Below, one piece after another: positions 1 through 8,100 of a DNA stretch of 26,292 nt. The stretch is from a virus. The notes below the pieces were generated by a model, which made no database searches, had not been told where the DNA came from, and was given only the letters and a program-made list of their open reading frames with translations. Position 1 is the first letter of the stretch. Every line of letters begins with the position of its first letter. Both the position numbers and the translations under genes were made by a program. Where the stretch lies: positions 1 to 26,292 of IMG/VR virus record IMGVR_UViG_3300018416_000098; one strand, given 5' to 3'.

Positions 1-20
1 TATACTAATACCCATTCCAT
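1..20 (-). CDS. Partial hypothetical gene at left edge
   Basis: Only six full codons (M-E-W-V-L-V) lie inside the window before the edge. The start is supported by a GAGGA Shine-Dalgarno six bases upstream of the ATG, and the gene begins two bases after the stop of the upstream gene, as is usual in this tightly packed leftward run. Function cannot be judged from six residues. Confidence 0.45.
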
Positions 21-22
21 GA

Positions 23-676
23 TTATTCCTCTGACATCATTGGTTCACCGATCTCTTCACCATTTTCATCGATAGGAGTGATCATGGGCTTACAGTGCAT
101 TTCGTATTCACAAGTTTGGAATGTCCAACCAAGTGCCTCTACACCGTCTTCGTATTCTTCGGCGTATGCTTCATCGACCTCTTCGATTAGTTCATCGACA
201 TCATCTAACACCGGTGCGTCTTCTGTCCAACCAGTTCTGATACTCCAGTCTTCCCAACATCCATCCCAAGTAGAATTCATTTGAGCATCAGGATAATCCT
301 CGCTGATCATAATGTAATCATCATCCAGATCAGGCAATAGCATTCCTTCAATCAATTCGACTACGCTTCGATCTGATGGCAAGACTTCTTCTCCAGTCTC
401 TTCATCTGTTTCGGTGAGACCATAATCAACTGCAAGATCATAGAATGTTTCATATTGACCTTCGTCCTTGAACTCTAACCACTCAGCAATTTCTTCGTCA
501 GTTTCGGGCACCTCGACAGTGAAGTCTCCCCATCGCCAACCAATCTCTTTAACTAAGTATGCCTTTGCGTCTTCATGAAGACCATGATCTTCCTTAAGAT
601 CACTCAGAGGTCGAGTAAAGGTATAAAATTCAACGAGCGACTTTTTGTAAGTCGGTTCCAGTCTATAATATTTCAT
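23..676 (-). CDS. Hypothetical acidic phage protein, 217 aa
   Basis: An unrecognised, strongly acidic protein, rich in Asp and Glu especially in its C-terminal half (a run near residues 165-190 is mostly D, E and aliphatics). There is no signal peptide or membrane segment. A longer reading frame reaches 703, but the ATG at 676 is preferred: it overlaps the upstream stop as ATGA and has AGGAG eight bases upstream. It is the fourth gene of the unit led by the promoter at 1582-1610. Such acidic proteins can be DNA mimics, but nothing here proves that. Confidence 0.75.
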   Translation of the reverse strand: MKYYRLEPTYKKSLVEFYTFTRPLSDLKEDHGLHEDAKAYLVKEIGWRWGDFTVEVPETDEEIAEWLEFKDEGQYETFYDLAVDYGLTETDEETGEEVLPSDRSVVELIEGMLLPDLDDDYIMISEDYPDAQMNSTWDGCWEDWSIRTGWTEDAPVLDDVDELIEEVDEAYAEEYEDGVEALGWTFQTCEYEMHCKPMITPIDENGEEIGEPMMSEE

Positions 677-1236
677 TTCGCATTCTCCTGATAAGTAAAC
701 CAATTTGGGACAGGTCTACCCGTCCATCTCATTTTGAAACGTGATTGTTTCGTGTGATAGAAGGATCTGTATGACCCCACAATATCATTTTCATCCATAC
801 ATTCTGGATTGCTTCCCATAGCAAGTTTAAAGTTCGTCATCTTACCAATAGGAATATTCTTAGGCAAAGATTTAAGTGCATGTAAAATCGTCTCTTCAGT
901 CTTATGTACCTTTCCGTATCTGAATCGATACTCTGCACATAAAGCCTCTAGATGCTTCCAATGCCAATTGTAGTTCTCGCTAGATTCCATAGTCCAGACG
1001 GTACAAGGATGATGATAGTGTACTGCTTTATATAGTACTTGCTGGCGCCAATCATTTAGATTGTAACGTCTAGCCTTTCGACCTTTTGCATTTATGTACA
1101 CTTCAAGATCACCGTCAAGCATACGATGAGCCGTGGAGAGCATTTGACCACTCTCCACGACCATCTTAACAACGTGTTTGTCACATTGTACTTCTGCCGC
1201 TTTCACGGGACAATCTTCTAGCACGAAGATATTCAT
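673..1236 (-). CDS. Conserved phage hypothetical protein, 187 aa
   Basis: This resembles a family I recall from marine T4-like phages, with an N-terminus like MNIFVLEDCPVKAA followed by a CDKHVVKM segment near residues 18-25 and a C-terminus with RWTGRPVPNWF. Several His, Cys and Trp residues (H20, H37, H73-H75, C78, W81) are of the kind that might form a metal or nucleic acid site, but I know of no established function. The start ATG overlaps the stop of the upstream small gene as ATGA, and its own stop overlaps the next start the same way, which indicates translational coupling. Confidence 0.8.
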   Translation of the reverse strand: MNIFVLEDCPVKAAEVQCDKHVVKMVVESGQMLSTAHRMLDGDLEVYINAKGRKARRYNLNDWRQQVLYKAVHYHHPCTVWTMESSENYNWHWKHLEALCAEYRFRYGKVHKTEETILHALKSLPKNIPIGKMTNFKLAMGSNPECMDENDIVGSYRSFYHTKQSRFKMRWTGRPVPNWFTYQENAK

Positions 1237-1379
1237 GAGGCCATTTCACCAATTTCGATTTGGTCTTCATCAATGCCTTCGCCTACTAGGGCTGTTTTTA
1301 GCCAGTTTACTTGTTCTTTAGTGAACATCTCGTAAAGTGACGTCCAGCCATTTGCTTTGGTAAATTTCAAATAGTACAT
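1233..1379 (-). CDS. Small hypothetical protein, 48 aa
   Basis: A 48-residue ORF (begins MYYLKFTKANGW, ends EIGEMAS) that fills the interval between two longer genes. Its stop overlaps the downstream start as ATGA and its start overlaps the end of the upstream gene by 13 bases. The coding direction and coupling match the neighbours. There are no motifs to suggest a function. Confidence 0.6.
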   Translation of the reverse strand: MYYLKFTKANGWTSLYEMFTKEQVNWLKTALVGEGIDEDQIEIGEMAS

Positions 1380-1567
1380 AATTCTCCTTTCACTTCCCAA
1401 AGTTTGCCAATGATCTCCCAGTCATAGGTGATCTCCTTAGTCTTACGATTGCGGTCGTAAGCCATTTCGATACCAGTGTACTCTTCAAGGTACTCTGCAC
1501 CTTCTTTTGCAGTATCGAATTCTTTGATACCGATATTATTATTCAGATTCGGTTTTGCTATCCACAT
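1367..1567 (-). CDS. Hypothetical protein, 66 aa
   Basis: Unrecognised small soluble protein (begins MWIAKPNLNNNIG). The ATG at 1567 has GGAGAG eight bases upstream. The promoter at 1582-1610 lies so close that its predicted start of transcription (near 1575) falls downstream of this Shine-Dalgarno. The ribosome site would therefore be present only on read-through transcripts from further upstream. It is the first gene of the leftmost unit. Confidence 0.65.
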   Translation of the reverse strand: MWIAKPNLNNNIGIKEFDTAKEGAEYLEEYTGIEMAYDRNRKTKEITYDWEIIGKLWEVKGELCTI

Positions 1568-1581
1568 TTTTATATCTCTCC

Positions 1582-1610
1582 ATTATACAACATTAAACCA
1601 GTCCTGTCAA
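1582..1610 (-). promoter_or_regulatory. Sigma70-type promoter (consensus), leftward
   Basis: Read on the - strand, TTGACA (1610-1605) is followed by a 17-base spacer and TATAAT (1587-1582). Both hexamers match the bacterial consensus exactly, the only such case among the 14 leftward promoters of this window. It overlaps the 3' end of the small membrane-protein ORF at 1593-1709 and would drive the genes from 1567 to the left edge. Confidence 0.85.
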
Positions 1611-1709
1611 CGCTAAAATTACGCCAAGCAGTAAAAACATAACGACCAGATACATTACTGCGTTAAAGAGAAACGCTATTGTGGAAAATATCCAGCCTAT
1701 CCATCTCAT
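1593..1709 (-). CDS. Small membrane protein, 38 aa
   Basis: A 38-residue ORF that is almost entirely one or two hydrophobic segments (the core reads VMYLVVMFLLGVILALTGL), so it should sit in the membrane. Its ATG overlaps the stop of the upstream gene as ATGA. The sigma70-type promoter at 1582-1610 is embedded in its last codons. Holins and superinfection-exclusion proteins can look like this, but there is no specific evidence for either. Confidence 0.55.
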   Translation of the reverse strand: MRWIGWIFSTIAFLFNAVMYLVVMFLLLGVILALTGLV

Positions 1710-1921
1710 CCCACTATCTCCATGCCAGTTAATCCAGGCTGTTTCCAACCACGTGCTTCTGCATGTCCATCGATAATACGGCTGTAATGGTCAGCAGGCC
1801 ACATGCCCGTTTTGAGTCCCCATGCCTTCATGTCGGACTGAACCATAACAGATTGTTCACCTTGAGCAGTGTGAGGATGTACACGCCGCTCTTCGTCTTG
1901 AATAATTTGCCAATCAAACAT
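1706..1921 (-). CDS. Hypothetical protein, 71 aa
   Basis: Unrecognised small soluble protein (begins MFDWQIIQDEERRVHP, with a GLKTGMWPADHY segment near residues 35-46). The start overlaps the stop of the upstream gene and its stop overlaps the next ATG as ATGA, placing it inside a coupled run of at least five genes from the promoter at 2810-2837. Confidence 0.65.
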   Translation of the reverse strand: MFDWQIIQDEERRVHPHTAQGEQSVMVQSDMKAWGLKTGMWPADHYSRIIDGHAEARGWKQPGLTGMEIVG

Positions 1922-2403
1922 TATGCCGCCTCTTTCAAAGAGGCGCAGTATTCGCCATAGGTCAACATCTTGCCCGTAGACATTTTAAACTTTTGCGAGT
2001 AGTTAACCCTCTCGCCATTGGGAGCTAGAGTATAAGACTCATACTTTGCCATCACATCGATCTTCCAATACTCATCACGCTCAGTGTGGCGCTTTGCAAC
2101 CCAGTTGCCCTCTGAGTATTCCAGAACCCAAGGAGACTCCCACTCCTCACATACAACTGCGTCATCGTCCTCAAACGACCAGTCGAGAATATACTCTTCC
2201 CAACCTTCGTCCTTAGTCTCAATGAGACTAGTCAGAGTTGGAATACCAGACTCACGGATGCGAGCCACATCGTTAGGATTAACGTTGGGAAACACATAGG
2301 TCTCGCCACCCTTGAACTTCCAGTACTGAGGACATTCGCCCTTCCCGTCCCAATCATGGGCGCCATAATTTTCACGGTGTTGAGTTTGGATTACGAGTTT
2401 CAT
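1921..2403 (-). CDS. Conserved phage hypothetical protein, 160 aa
   Basis: Begins MKLVIQTQHRENYGAHDW, a start that I associate with a family of unknown function in marine phages. It is Trp- and Glu-rich with no membrane segment. The start is adjacent to the stop of the upstream gene (shared base at 2403), and the stop abuts the start of the next gene. Nothing indicates its role. Confidence 0.75.
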   Translation of the reverse strand: MKLVIQTQHRENYGAHDWDGKGECPQYWKFKGGETYVFPNVNPNDVARIRESGIPTLTSLIETKDEGWEEYILDWSFEDDDAVVCEEWESPWVLEYSEGNWVAKRHTERDEYWKIDVMAKYESYTLAPNGERVNYSQKFKMSTGKMLTYGEYCASLKEAA

Positions 2404-2645
2404 TAAAAGTTCTCCTTTTCACCATTTGGACCACGCATCTCAAGCACAACATAGTTACACTTGGTATTCATGGTTACTTTGCCTGCCCAATCACAAGCAT
2501 CTTCCCAATCTACAAAACGCATCGTTTCGGTCAGCGTAAGACCCTCAGCAATGCCAGACAGCATGTACTTGTCAAACTCTACCTTGTATTGCATTCCAAG
2601 ATAGTCTTCTTTCAACACTTCAAGCATTTCAACTGCATCAGCCAT
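2403..2645 (-). CDS. Hypothetical protein, 80 aa
   Basis: Unrecognised protein starting MADAVEMLEVLKEDY. In-frame ATGs exist at 2672 and 2651, but the ATG at 2645 has GGAGG eight bases upstream and gives the 8-nt start/stop overlap with the upstream gene that recurs across this window, so it is preferred. It belongs to the unit led by the promoter at 2810-2837. Confidence 0.65.
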   Translation of the reverse strand: MADAVEMLEVLKEDYLGMQYKVEFDKYMLSGIAEGLTLTETMRFVDWEDACDWAGKVTMNTKCNYVVLEMRGPNGEKENF

Positions 2646-2787
2646 TCGCATAGTCCTCCATATGTAGCCCACCGAGTTCCTCGATCTTAGCTAAAATTTC
2701 GTATTCATCACCAGGCCATGCATTTGCCATGATTGCTTGGTACTCTTGCCAAAGATCGATTATTTTTTGTATTGTTTTTTGATCCAT
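2638..2787 (-). CDS. Small hypothetical protein, 49 aa
   Basis: A 49-residue ORF (begins MDQKTIQKIIDLWQEYQA) likely to be helical. It has GGAG six bases before the ATG and is the first gene after the promoter at 2810-2837. The stop lies within the start region of the following gene (8-nt overlap). Function unknown. Confidence 0.6.
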   Translation of the reverse strand: MDQKTIQKIIDLWQEYQAIMANAWPGDEYEILAKIEELGGLHMEDYANG

Positions 2788-2809
2788 AATTATCTCCATT
2801 TACTATTAT

Positions 2810-2837
2810 ATAATAGCAGGTTCTTTGGCAATGTCAA
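2810..2837 (-). promoter_or_regulatory. Sigma70-type promoter, leftward, AACCTG class
   Basis: On the - strand, TTGACA (2837-2832), a 16-base spacer, then TATTAT (2815-2810). The end of the spacer and the -10 region (AACCTGCTATTATATA) are nearly identical to those at 3491-3518 and 25607-25634. The three therefore share more than the core hexamers. Confidence 0.75.
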
Positions 2838-2840
2838 CCA

Positions 2841-3026
2841 TTAATTTGCATATTCTCTAACTTTTTTGAACTTTCTTCTGGACTTAGAAAACAGCTTCAT
2901 TGGCTTACTGAATACTTTCAATTCTGCTTCTGGTGCTTGATACGCCACTAGATGACCATTCTGATCGACATGATACTCGCCCTTAGGCATATCCCAGTCA
3001 GTCGTTTCTTTTAATACACTAATCAT
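2841..3026 (-). CDS. Hypothetical small basic protein, 61 aa
   Basis: Begins MISVLKETTDWDMPKGEYHV and ends in a Lys/Arg-rich tail. The frame extends to 3038, but the ATG at 3026 has GGGAG at proper spacing and follows the stop of the HNH gene by one base. I recall similar short proteins (VLKETTxW near the start) in T4-like marine phages, without known function. Confidence 0.65.
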   Translation of the reverse strand: MISVLKETTDWDMPKGEYHVDQNGHLVAYQAPEAELKVFSKPMKLFSKSRRKFKKVREYAN

Positions 3027-3027
3027 A

Positions 3028-3462
3028 TTATCTCCCACTGAAGAATCTGGCTGATGATTTCTGATTGCTGAAGTCGTTGAAGATCATAGACTTCTTACCG
3101 TGACACAACTTGCAGATCGTCTTAACGTTATCTGGATCGTTGTTGTCGTGGTTACCGTCATAATGCTCTAGGTCTAGCGCATTCAGCATATCTAATTTAC
3201 GCCACGCTTTTTGATCAACAGGACATTTCCATCCAAGATGACCATCAACGTTCTCGCAATATTGCTTCTTGTGAATAGTGATGCCTTCCATTGCTTTACC
3301 GAATTTGCCGGTAACACGTGCCTTGTAGCAAGTACCGCACTCGGTCTTGAACGACCAGTTAGCCCACGCACGTACCTGTACGTTACGTGTACAGCCTGGA
3401 TTCACACACTGAGGAAGAACGTTTCCCTCTGCGAAGAATTTTTCTTTCATTGCTATCGTCAT
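3028..3462 (-). CDS. HNH-family nuclease, 144 aa
   Basis: A probable HNH endonuclease that would cut DNA using a metal held in a beta-beta-alpha fold. The motif lies near residues 98-121: DLEHYDGNHDNND, then an Asn at 111 and CKLCH at 117-121, matching the H...N...H-type core closed by a Cys-x-x-Cys-His. The N-terminal half has further Cys pairs (C19, C24, C42, C45, C69, C80) that could hold structural zinc. GAGGT precedes the ATG at 3462. It follows its own promoter (3491-3518). It may be a homing-type nuclease or a phage DNA-processing enzyme; the sequence does not settle which. Confidence 0.8.
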   Translation of the reverse strand: MTIAMKEKFFAEGNVLPQCVNPGCTRNVQVRAWANWSFKTECGTCYKARVTGKFGKAMEGITIHKKQYCENVDGHLGWKCPVDQKAWRKLDMLNALDLEHYDGNHDNNDPDNVKTICKLCHGKKSMIFNDFSNQKSSARFFSGR

Positions 3463-3490
3463 ATTATACCTCTAAACAAGCTAGAATTAT

Positions 3491-3518
3491 ATGATAACAG
3501 GTTAAGCCAGAATGTCAA
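3491..3518 (-). promoter_or_regulatory. Sigma70-type promoter, leftward, AACCTG class
   Basis: TTGACA (3518-3513), a 16-base spacer and TATCAT (3496-3491) on the - strand, with the shared AACCTGTTATCATATAA block. It drives the HNH gene and the small basic protein after it. Confidence 0.75.
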
Positions 3519-3526
3519 CCACTTTT

Positions 3527-4195
3527 TTAAATATTATGTATGGATTTGTATTTTTTTCTAAGTTCGATAAACTTATGTAGATGGTTCATTGGCTTTTCAA
3601 TGAACACTTGTGGGTCGTTATCGTCCACTGCAATGACTGTCACGATCTGCTTGATCGGTACGCCAGTTCTCTCAAAGAACATAGCCGCATAGACTGATTC
3701 CTGAATGAAGTATCCTTCGACATACTCGACCTTTTTTGGACGCCGAGATGTCTTGTAGTCGATAATCGACAATTGACCATCCCATTCAGCAATGCAGTCT
3801 ACACGACCAGCAACAGAGAGCCGTTCACTGTACAAAGGCGCTTCTTGAATCCAGACATTATCTAGTCTTTCATCGAGAAGTGGCTTGATGGTATTAAAAG
3901 TGAACAGATTAGCGGGCATTGCGCCAGCTTTCCAATCTTCTTTATTATTCACATAGTCTTCAGCAAGTTGGTGAACAGCAGTACCTCGCACAGCGGCTTG
4001 GTTCATGACTCTGTTCGCTTCTGCGTCACCTACTCTTTTTCTCCAAGCGTCAAGACCAGATTTGTCTTGTACACCTAGAACAGTAGTCACAGACGGGAGA
4101 ACCATACCACTTGGAGTGGTGTACAATCTACCTATATCTGTAAGCTCCGCAGATAGCTCTTCGAAGACGTGACCATGATCAACGTGTGTAAACAT
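3527..4195 (-). CDS. PD-(D/E)XK exonuclease (RecB/MGME1-like), 222 aa
   Basis: A probable metal-dependent DNA exonuclease of the RecB/Cas4/MGME1 type. The catalytic signature is visible: GTAVH at 71-75 with E79, GRVD with D133 as the first acid, then IIDYKTS with D146 and K148, followed by a helix with Q165 (QESVYAAMFF), the QxxxY helix of RecB-like nucleases. Length fits single-domain phage members. GAGAGGT precedes the ATG at 4195, and the gene has its own promoter at 4220-4248. A role in phage recombination or degradation of host DNA is inferred from the family. Confidence 0.85.
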   Translation of the reverse strand: MFTHVDHGHVFEELSAELTDIGRLYTTPSGMVLPSVTTVLGVQDKSGLDAWRKRVGDAEANRVMNQAAVRGTAVHQLAEDYVNNKEDWKAGAMPANLFTFNTIKPLLDERLDNVWIQEAPLYSERLSVAGRVDCIAEWDGQLSIIDYKTSRRPKKVEYVEGYFIQESVYAAMFFERTGVPIKQIVTVIAVDDNDPQVFIEKPMNHLHKFIELRKKYKSIHNI

Positions 4196-4219
4196 AAAAT
4201 ACCTCTCTATTGAACTACC

Positions 4220-4248
4220 ATTCTACTACAGGTAGATCCAAATGTCAA
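4220..4248 (-). promoter_or_regulatory. Sigma70-type promoter, leftward
   Basis: TTGACA (4248-4243), a 17-base spacer and TAGAAT (4225-4220). The spacer contains ACCTGTAG, recalling the AACCTG block of three sister promoters. It drives the exonuclease gene. Confidence 0.75.
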
Positions 4249-4259
4249 GTCTTTTTTAA

Positions 4260-4655
4260 TTAAAATGCAACTTGCCAGCTGGCGCCGATGTTATCATTGC
4301 TAATAACTACTCCAAATCTGACCAATGTCGCAGTTCCTAAAACGGGAACAGAGGTATCTGGTTCAAAGGTTCCGACTGCCCAGTAGACTGCTGATAGTGC
4401 TATGGCATTAATAATTAAAGATTTATCTCTGCTTGGGTCTGATCCGTATATGAGCGTGTTGCTTTCTCTATAGCACTCACACGGATGATCTAGTGCCCAT
4501 TGTGTCTGCCTATGATCTATCCAAGCGACAGTGGTGTAAGCAAGAAACACACCCTTTTCTTTTTTGGTCCACTCATTAAAATGTCTAAATTCAGCCTGAG
4601 AGTTAGATGAAAACCCCAGTAATAGTATAAAGCATAGACTAAGAGCCTTTTTCAT
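4260..4655 (-). CDS. Exported hypothetical protein with signal peptide, 131 aa
   Basis: Starting at the ATG at 4655, the protein opens with a typical signal peptide (MKKALSLCFILLLGFSSNSQA, cleavage likely after the last Ala near residue 21). The mature part has a segment AYTTVAWIDHRQTQWAL and then NTLIYGSDPSRDK followed by hydrophobic helices. This order (DxxQT, N-x-x-YG-x-P) matches small phage and bacterial membrane-associated proteins I recall without assigned function. The frame extends upstream to 4748, but that would bury the signal peptide. The start overlaps the preceding gene by 17 bases. Confidence 0.7.
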   Translation of the reverse strand: MKKALSLCFILLLGFSSNSQAEFRHFNEWTKKEKGVFLAYTTVAWIDHRQTQWALDHPCECYRESNTLIYGSDPSRDKSLIINAIALSAVYWAVGTFEPDTSVPVLGTATLVRFGVVISNDNIGASWQVAF

Positions 4656-4821
4656 ACTTATCAATAAATCTGCTTGCGAGTGTTTTAGCGTCTGCTCTAT
4701 TGTATCCCAAAAAGTTAACAAAGTGATCTTCGGCTTTTTGCCGATCATCTTTAACTTTTGGTTCTCCTTGTTGCTCTTGTATTATCTGCTGGTATATTAA
4801 TTCAGCATTTTGATCAGACAC
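4639..4821 (-). CDS. Hypothetical protein, 60 aa
   Basis: Small hydrophilic, Gln/Glu/Lys-rich protein (begins MSDQNAELIYQQ) that is probably helical. It lies one base after the PAAR gene and overlaps the exported-protein gene downstream, so it belongs to the late-type unit. Function not recognised. Confidence 0.65.
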   Translation of the reverse strand: MSDQNAELIYQQIIQEQQGEPKVKDDRQKAEDHFVNFLGYNRADAKTLASRFIDKYEKGS

Positions 4822-4822
4822 T

Positions 4823-5134
4823 TTATCCTCCTATGATAACTTTTGATGATCCGCCTATGATTACTCCCAAATCAGCAGGATCTCCCACTCTATTCGCAGG
4901 TAGTAATGCTGGTCCAAGTCGGACTTTAGTTGATCCAACTCCAGTAACTGCGGGGTGAGGTACGCAACTAGAACCAGATAGAATTGTATGAGGAGCGATA
5001 GCATCGCCAGTAACTGCCGCAGGCTGACCTTGAATGATAACCTTACCAGTTGCTAAAGTCGCAACAATAGTAGACGAAGCATCGCATGGATGTCCTGTTA
5101 AAATTGGGTCTAAATTTCTGGCTGCCATTGGCAT
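4823..5134 (-). CDS. PAAR-domain spike-tip protein, 103 aa
   Basis: A PAAR-repeat protein expected to form the sharp zinc-bound tip of the baseplate central spike, on top of the gp5-like needle. The whole length fits one PAAR domain: Gly/Pro/Val-rich short strands, GHPC at 14-17, the QGQPAAVTGD motif at 35-44, and H49, C57 and H60 as likely metal ligands. GGAG lies seven bases before the ATG. It follows the large protease gene, which supports a tail-associated module. It corresponds in role to T4 gp5.4. Confidence 0.88.
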   Translation of the reverse strand: MPMAARNLDPILTGHPCDASSTIVATLATGKVIIQGQPAAVTGDAIAPHTILSGSSCVPHPAVTGVGSTKVRLGPALLPANRVGDPADLGVIIGGSSKVIIGG

Positions 5135-5144
5135 TAAGTTTCTC

Positions 5145-8100
5145 CTATGTAATCGATTGTACTTTACTTATAAAACTTGTTGCGTCAAAGTGCTTCGCCT
5201 GGTCAATATCAATTGATCTGCTTTCACTAGCACCACCAGATTCAGACACATTAATAGTAAAACTATGAGTTTCTTCGTTTACGACTGGATCTGGTATCGT
5301 CAAAGATATAAGTTCGAGTAAAGCTGGATCGCTTGCGGCTGCGGCATCTATCTCAGATGGAAAAATCTGCGTAGAGTAATCTTCCATCAAGCATGTCCAA
5401 TCTGTAGAGTAAGGATCATTTTGCTGAGTTATAGTTGCTTGAGGCGAAGAAATACTATAATTAAAAGATGTATTCGCTGTAGCTGTAATGCTATCGACTG
5501 TCCAAGTTTCGCTGGCAGCTCCTAGTGCCTCAAAGCTGATAGATACAGAGTATCCGTCATTGGCATAAACTGGAGGCAATCTGTTTATAACTTCACCAGA
5601 TTGTGTATTTCCACCGAAGAATGCATCTCCAGCTTCTTCAGTTGCGGTACTAACTGTTGTTCCTAATATCACATTTATAACAAGTGGACCATCATAAGTA
5701 TCTCCACTGCCGTCATCATCTGAATCAACCACTGATACAGAGATCGATGATGTGCTTGATGCATTTCCTGCACCATCTGTTGCGGTAATTACAAAGCTAT
5801 GGGACGTTGCAGTTTCATAATCTGCTGGACTATCTAATGTGACAACTCCTGAGGTGCTGATTGATACTCCAGATCCTGAAATGGACCAAGTAACTGTTTC
5901 GTTTGCACTAACAGTTCCTAATGAAGTGATGCCTTCGTTAACTGAAGAAACGATATTACTTGAATCGATTATCGGTGCAGTGGTATCAACAACGTTGACT
6001 GTTCTAGTTGAAGTTGTCGTGTTACCTGCGGCATCTGTTGCGGTATATGTAATAGTGTACGCACCGACTGTTGACGTATCAACAGTTCCAGAGGAAGTTA
6101 CTGATACACTGCCGTCAACTGCATCAAGTGCTGTTGCTCCCGCATCGGTATATGTTGCGCCTAATTCCACAGTGGCTGGATTGTCTCCGACAATAGTAAT
6201 TACTGGTCCAACCACGTCTGCTGGCGCACTAGTAGGAAATGCTGTACTGACGGGAATAGTCGCTTGATACAATATGCGTCTTTCAGCTCCTTGCAGTGCG
6301 TTGTAATCGCCTGACCAGTTTGCGTTAGCGGTCGTTAACTCGGTGCCCTCATACATATCGGCAGTCGGCTGAGTTTGTACATTATTTTGAATCCAGCTAC
6401 GCAAATCTTCATAGTCCCAACCTCTGTTATACTGCATTACGAGTGCCAAAAATCCACAAGCGATAGGACAAGCCGCACTCGTACCACTAAATCTAATATC
6501 TGTAGCTGTACTAAAAGTTTTATTGAATTCAGTTTCTCCGAGCATTGCTTGCCCGTCTTCACCAATTGTTCTATTCGCTGCCGCTGGACCATAATAATCA
6601 TATCTTTCTACAGCACTTAATCCGCTGTATGTGTTATCTACTCTCGTATATCCCAGCCTATTATATAAAAGTTGACCATTGAAAACCTGATTCTGATATG
6701 TGGGTCTTCCGGCTGCCAATACTCCATCACCAGGAGCAAATAAATCAATGGCATTTCCGCAATCACTGTAATTTACTTTTTGGTCTTGGTCGTAATTTTG
6801 CACCATATTATCATCTAGTGCTCCAATAAGAATAGCAGGAAATTTAGCTGTGGTATTTCCTTGAGAAGTTTGGCTCTCTGTCTTACCTATGTGTTGAGGA
6901 AACCCTCTTCGATTAGTCGATCCCGTTGATTCGTATCCACCCAACTCTTCAAATTGGTCTTGATAAAATGTGTTAGTAGAGTTATTGCTGATTCTATTAT
7001 CGTAATTAGGATGATCTGGATTAACCTGCTGTTGGTTGGAGTTGCCAGCGGCGGCAATAAAGATAACTCCGGATTCGATAAGTTCATCTCCGGCAACTGT
7101 CATAGAGTTATCGTATAACTCGCTTTTCCATCGACCACCATCACCCGTTACACCCAACCAGCTGATGAATTCGGGAACAGTTGAAGAATCATATGCGACT
7201 GGAGTATTACTTCTAAAGTAATAATGACTACCTTCTTTTTCTGCCCTAAGTCCCCAACTATTAGAACTCATTGTCGGGTCTTTTGTGTTATATAGAGGAT
7301 TTGTTGGTTTATATTGGTGAAACACCTTTTGAACATCAAACCCTATTTCAAAAGAGCCTACACTAAAAGCTCCATATAAATTTAAATGCCACTTGTTTGC
7401 ATTGTATGCCCATCCATGAGTGCGACCATAGATAAGACTGGCACATTGTGTTCCGTGATCAGCATTTCTTACTGGGACTGGAATTCCTGGCGTAACAGAA
7501 ATATCTCTAATCCATGGAGTGACTGTGTTTGATCCGTGAACCAGATCTCTAGCATAAGTTGTTCTTACTGGTATATTGCCAAACGCCGCAAACTCAGTGC
7601 TTCTCTGACTACTATTTCTCCACCAAGTTATAGCAACACTTTCGATGGGAACAGTAGTTCCATCCCATCGTGTCGTTAGTCTATTAGAGGCATCTGCGTT
7701 AAACCAATCTGGATCAATATAATAAGGGGCATCTAATACTAGATCAAGTACGTCACAGTATCCGTTACCGGGTAATACGTTACCACCAACGTAGTCTGTA
7801 GGATCTACTGAACCGGTAACTCCGCTGTTGATGAATTCTGGATGTGCAATCCAAGTTCCCTCATCAGCGCAAATAATATCGACATTCTCGCCCGCACCGA
7901 CTTGCTGTACTTTAGCACTGATCGCATCGTTCTCGTCTGTAGTGGTAGTCTTCCAAGGGTTTTGCTTGGTCTGCATTCTATACAATGCACTAGTACGGTT
8001 GATCGTGGGCTCATTGGTATTAAAGTTCGAAGAAGAAGTACTCCAATACTGGTAGTTGTTATAAGCATTAGACCATCTGTCTGTCAGTGTATTATTCGTA

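Noticed and set aside
3028-3462. HNH gene as part of an intron or intein
   Set aside because: It has its own promoter and ribosome site, and no split host gene flanks it.
5839-6267. Long rightward open frame of 142 codons
   Set aside because: It is antisense to the Ig-like repeats of the protease. Its Thr/Val/Ser-rich composition mirrors those repeats, and it has no ribosome site or promoter.
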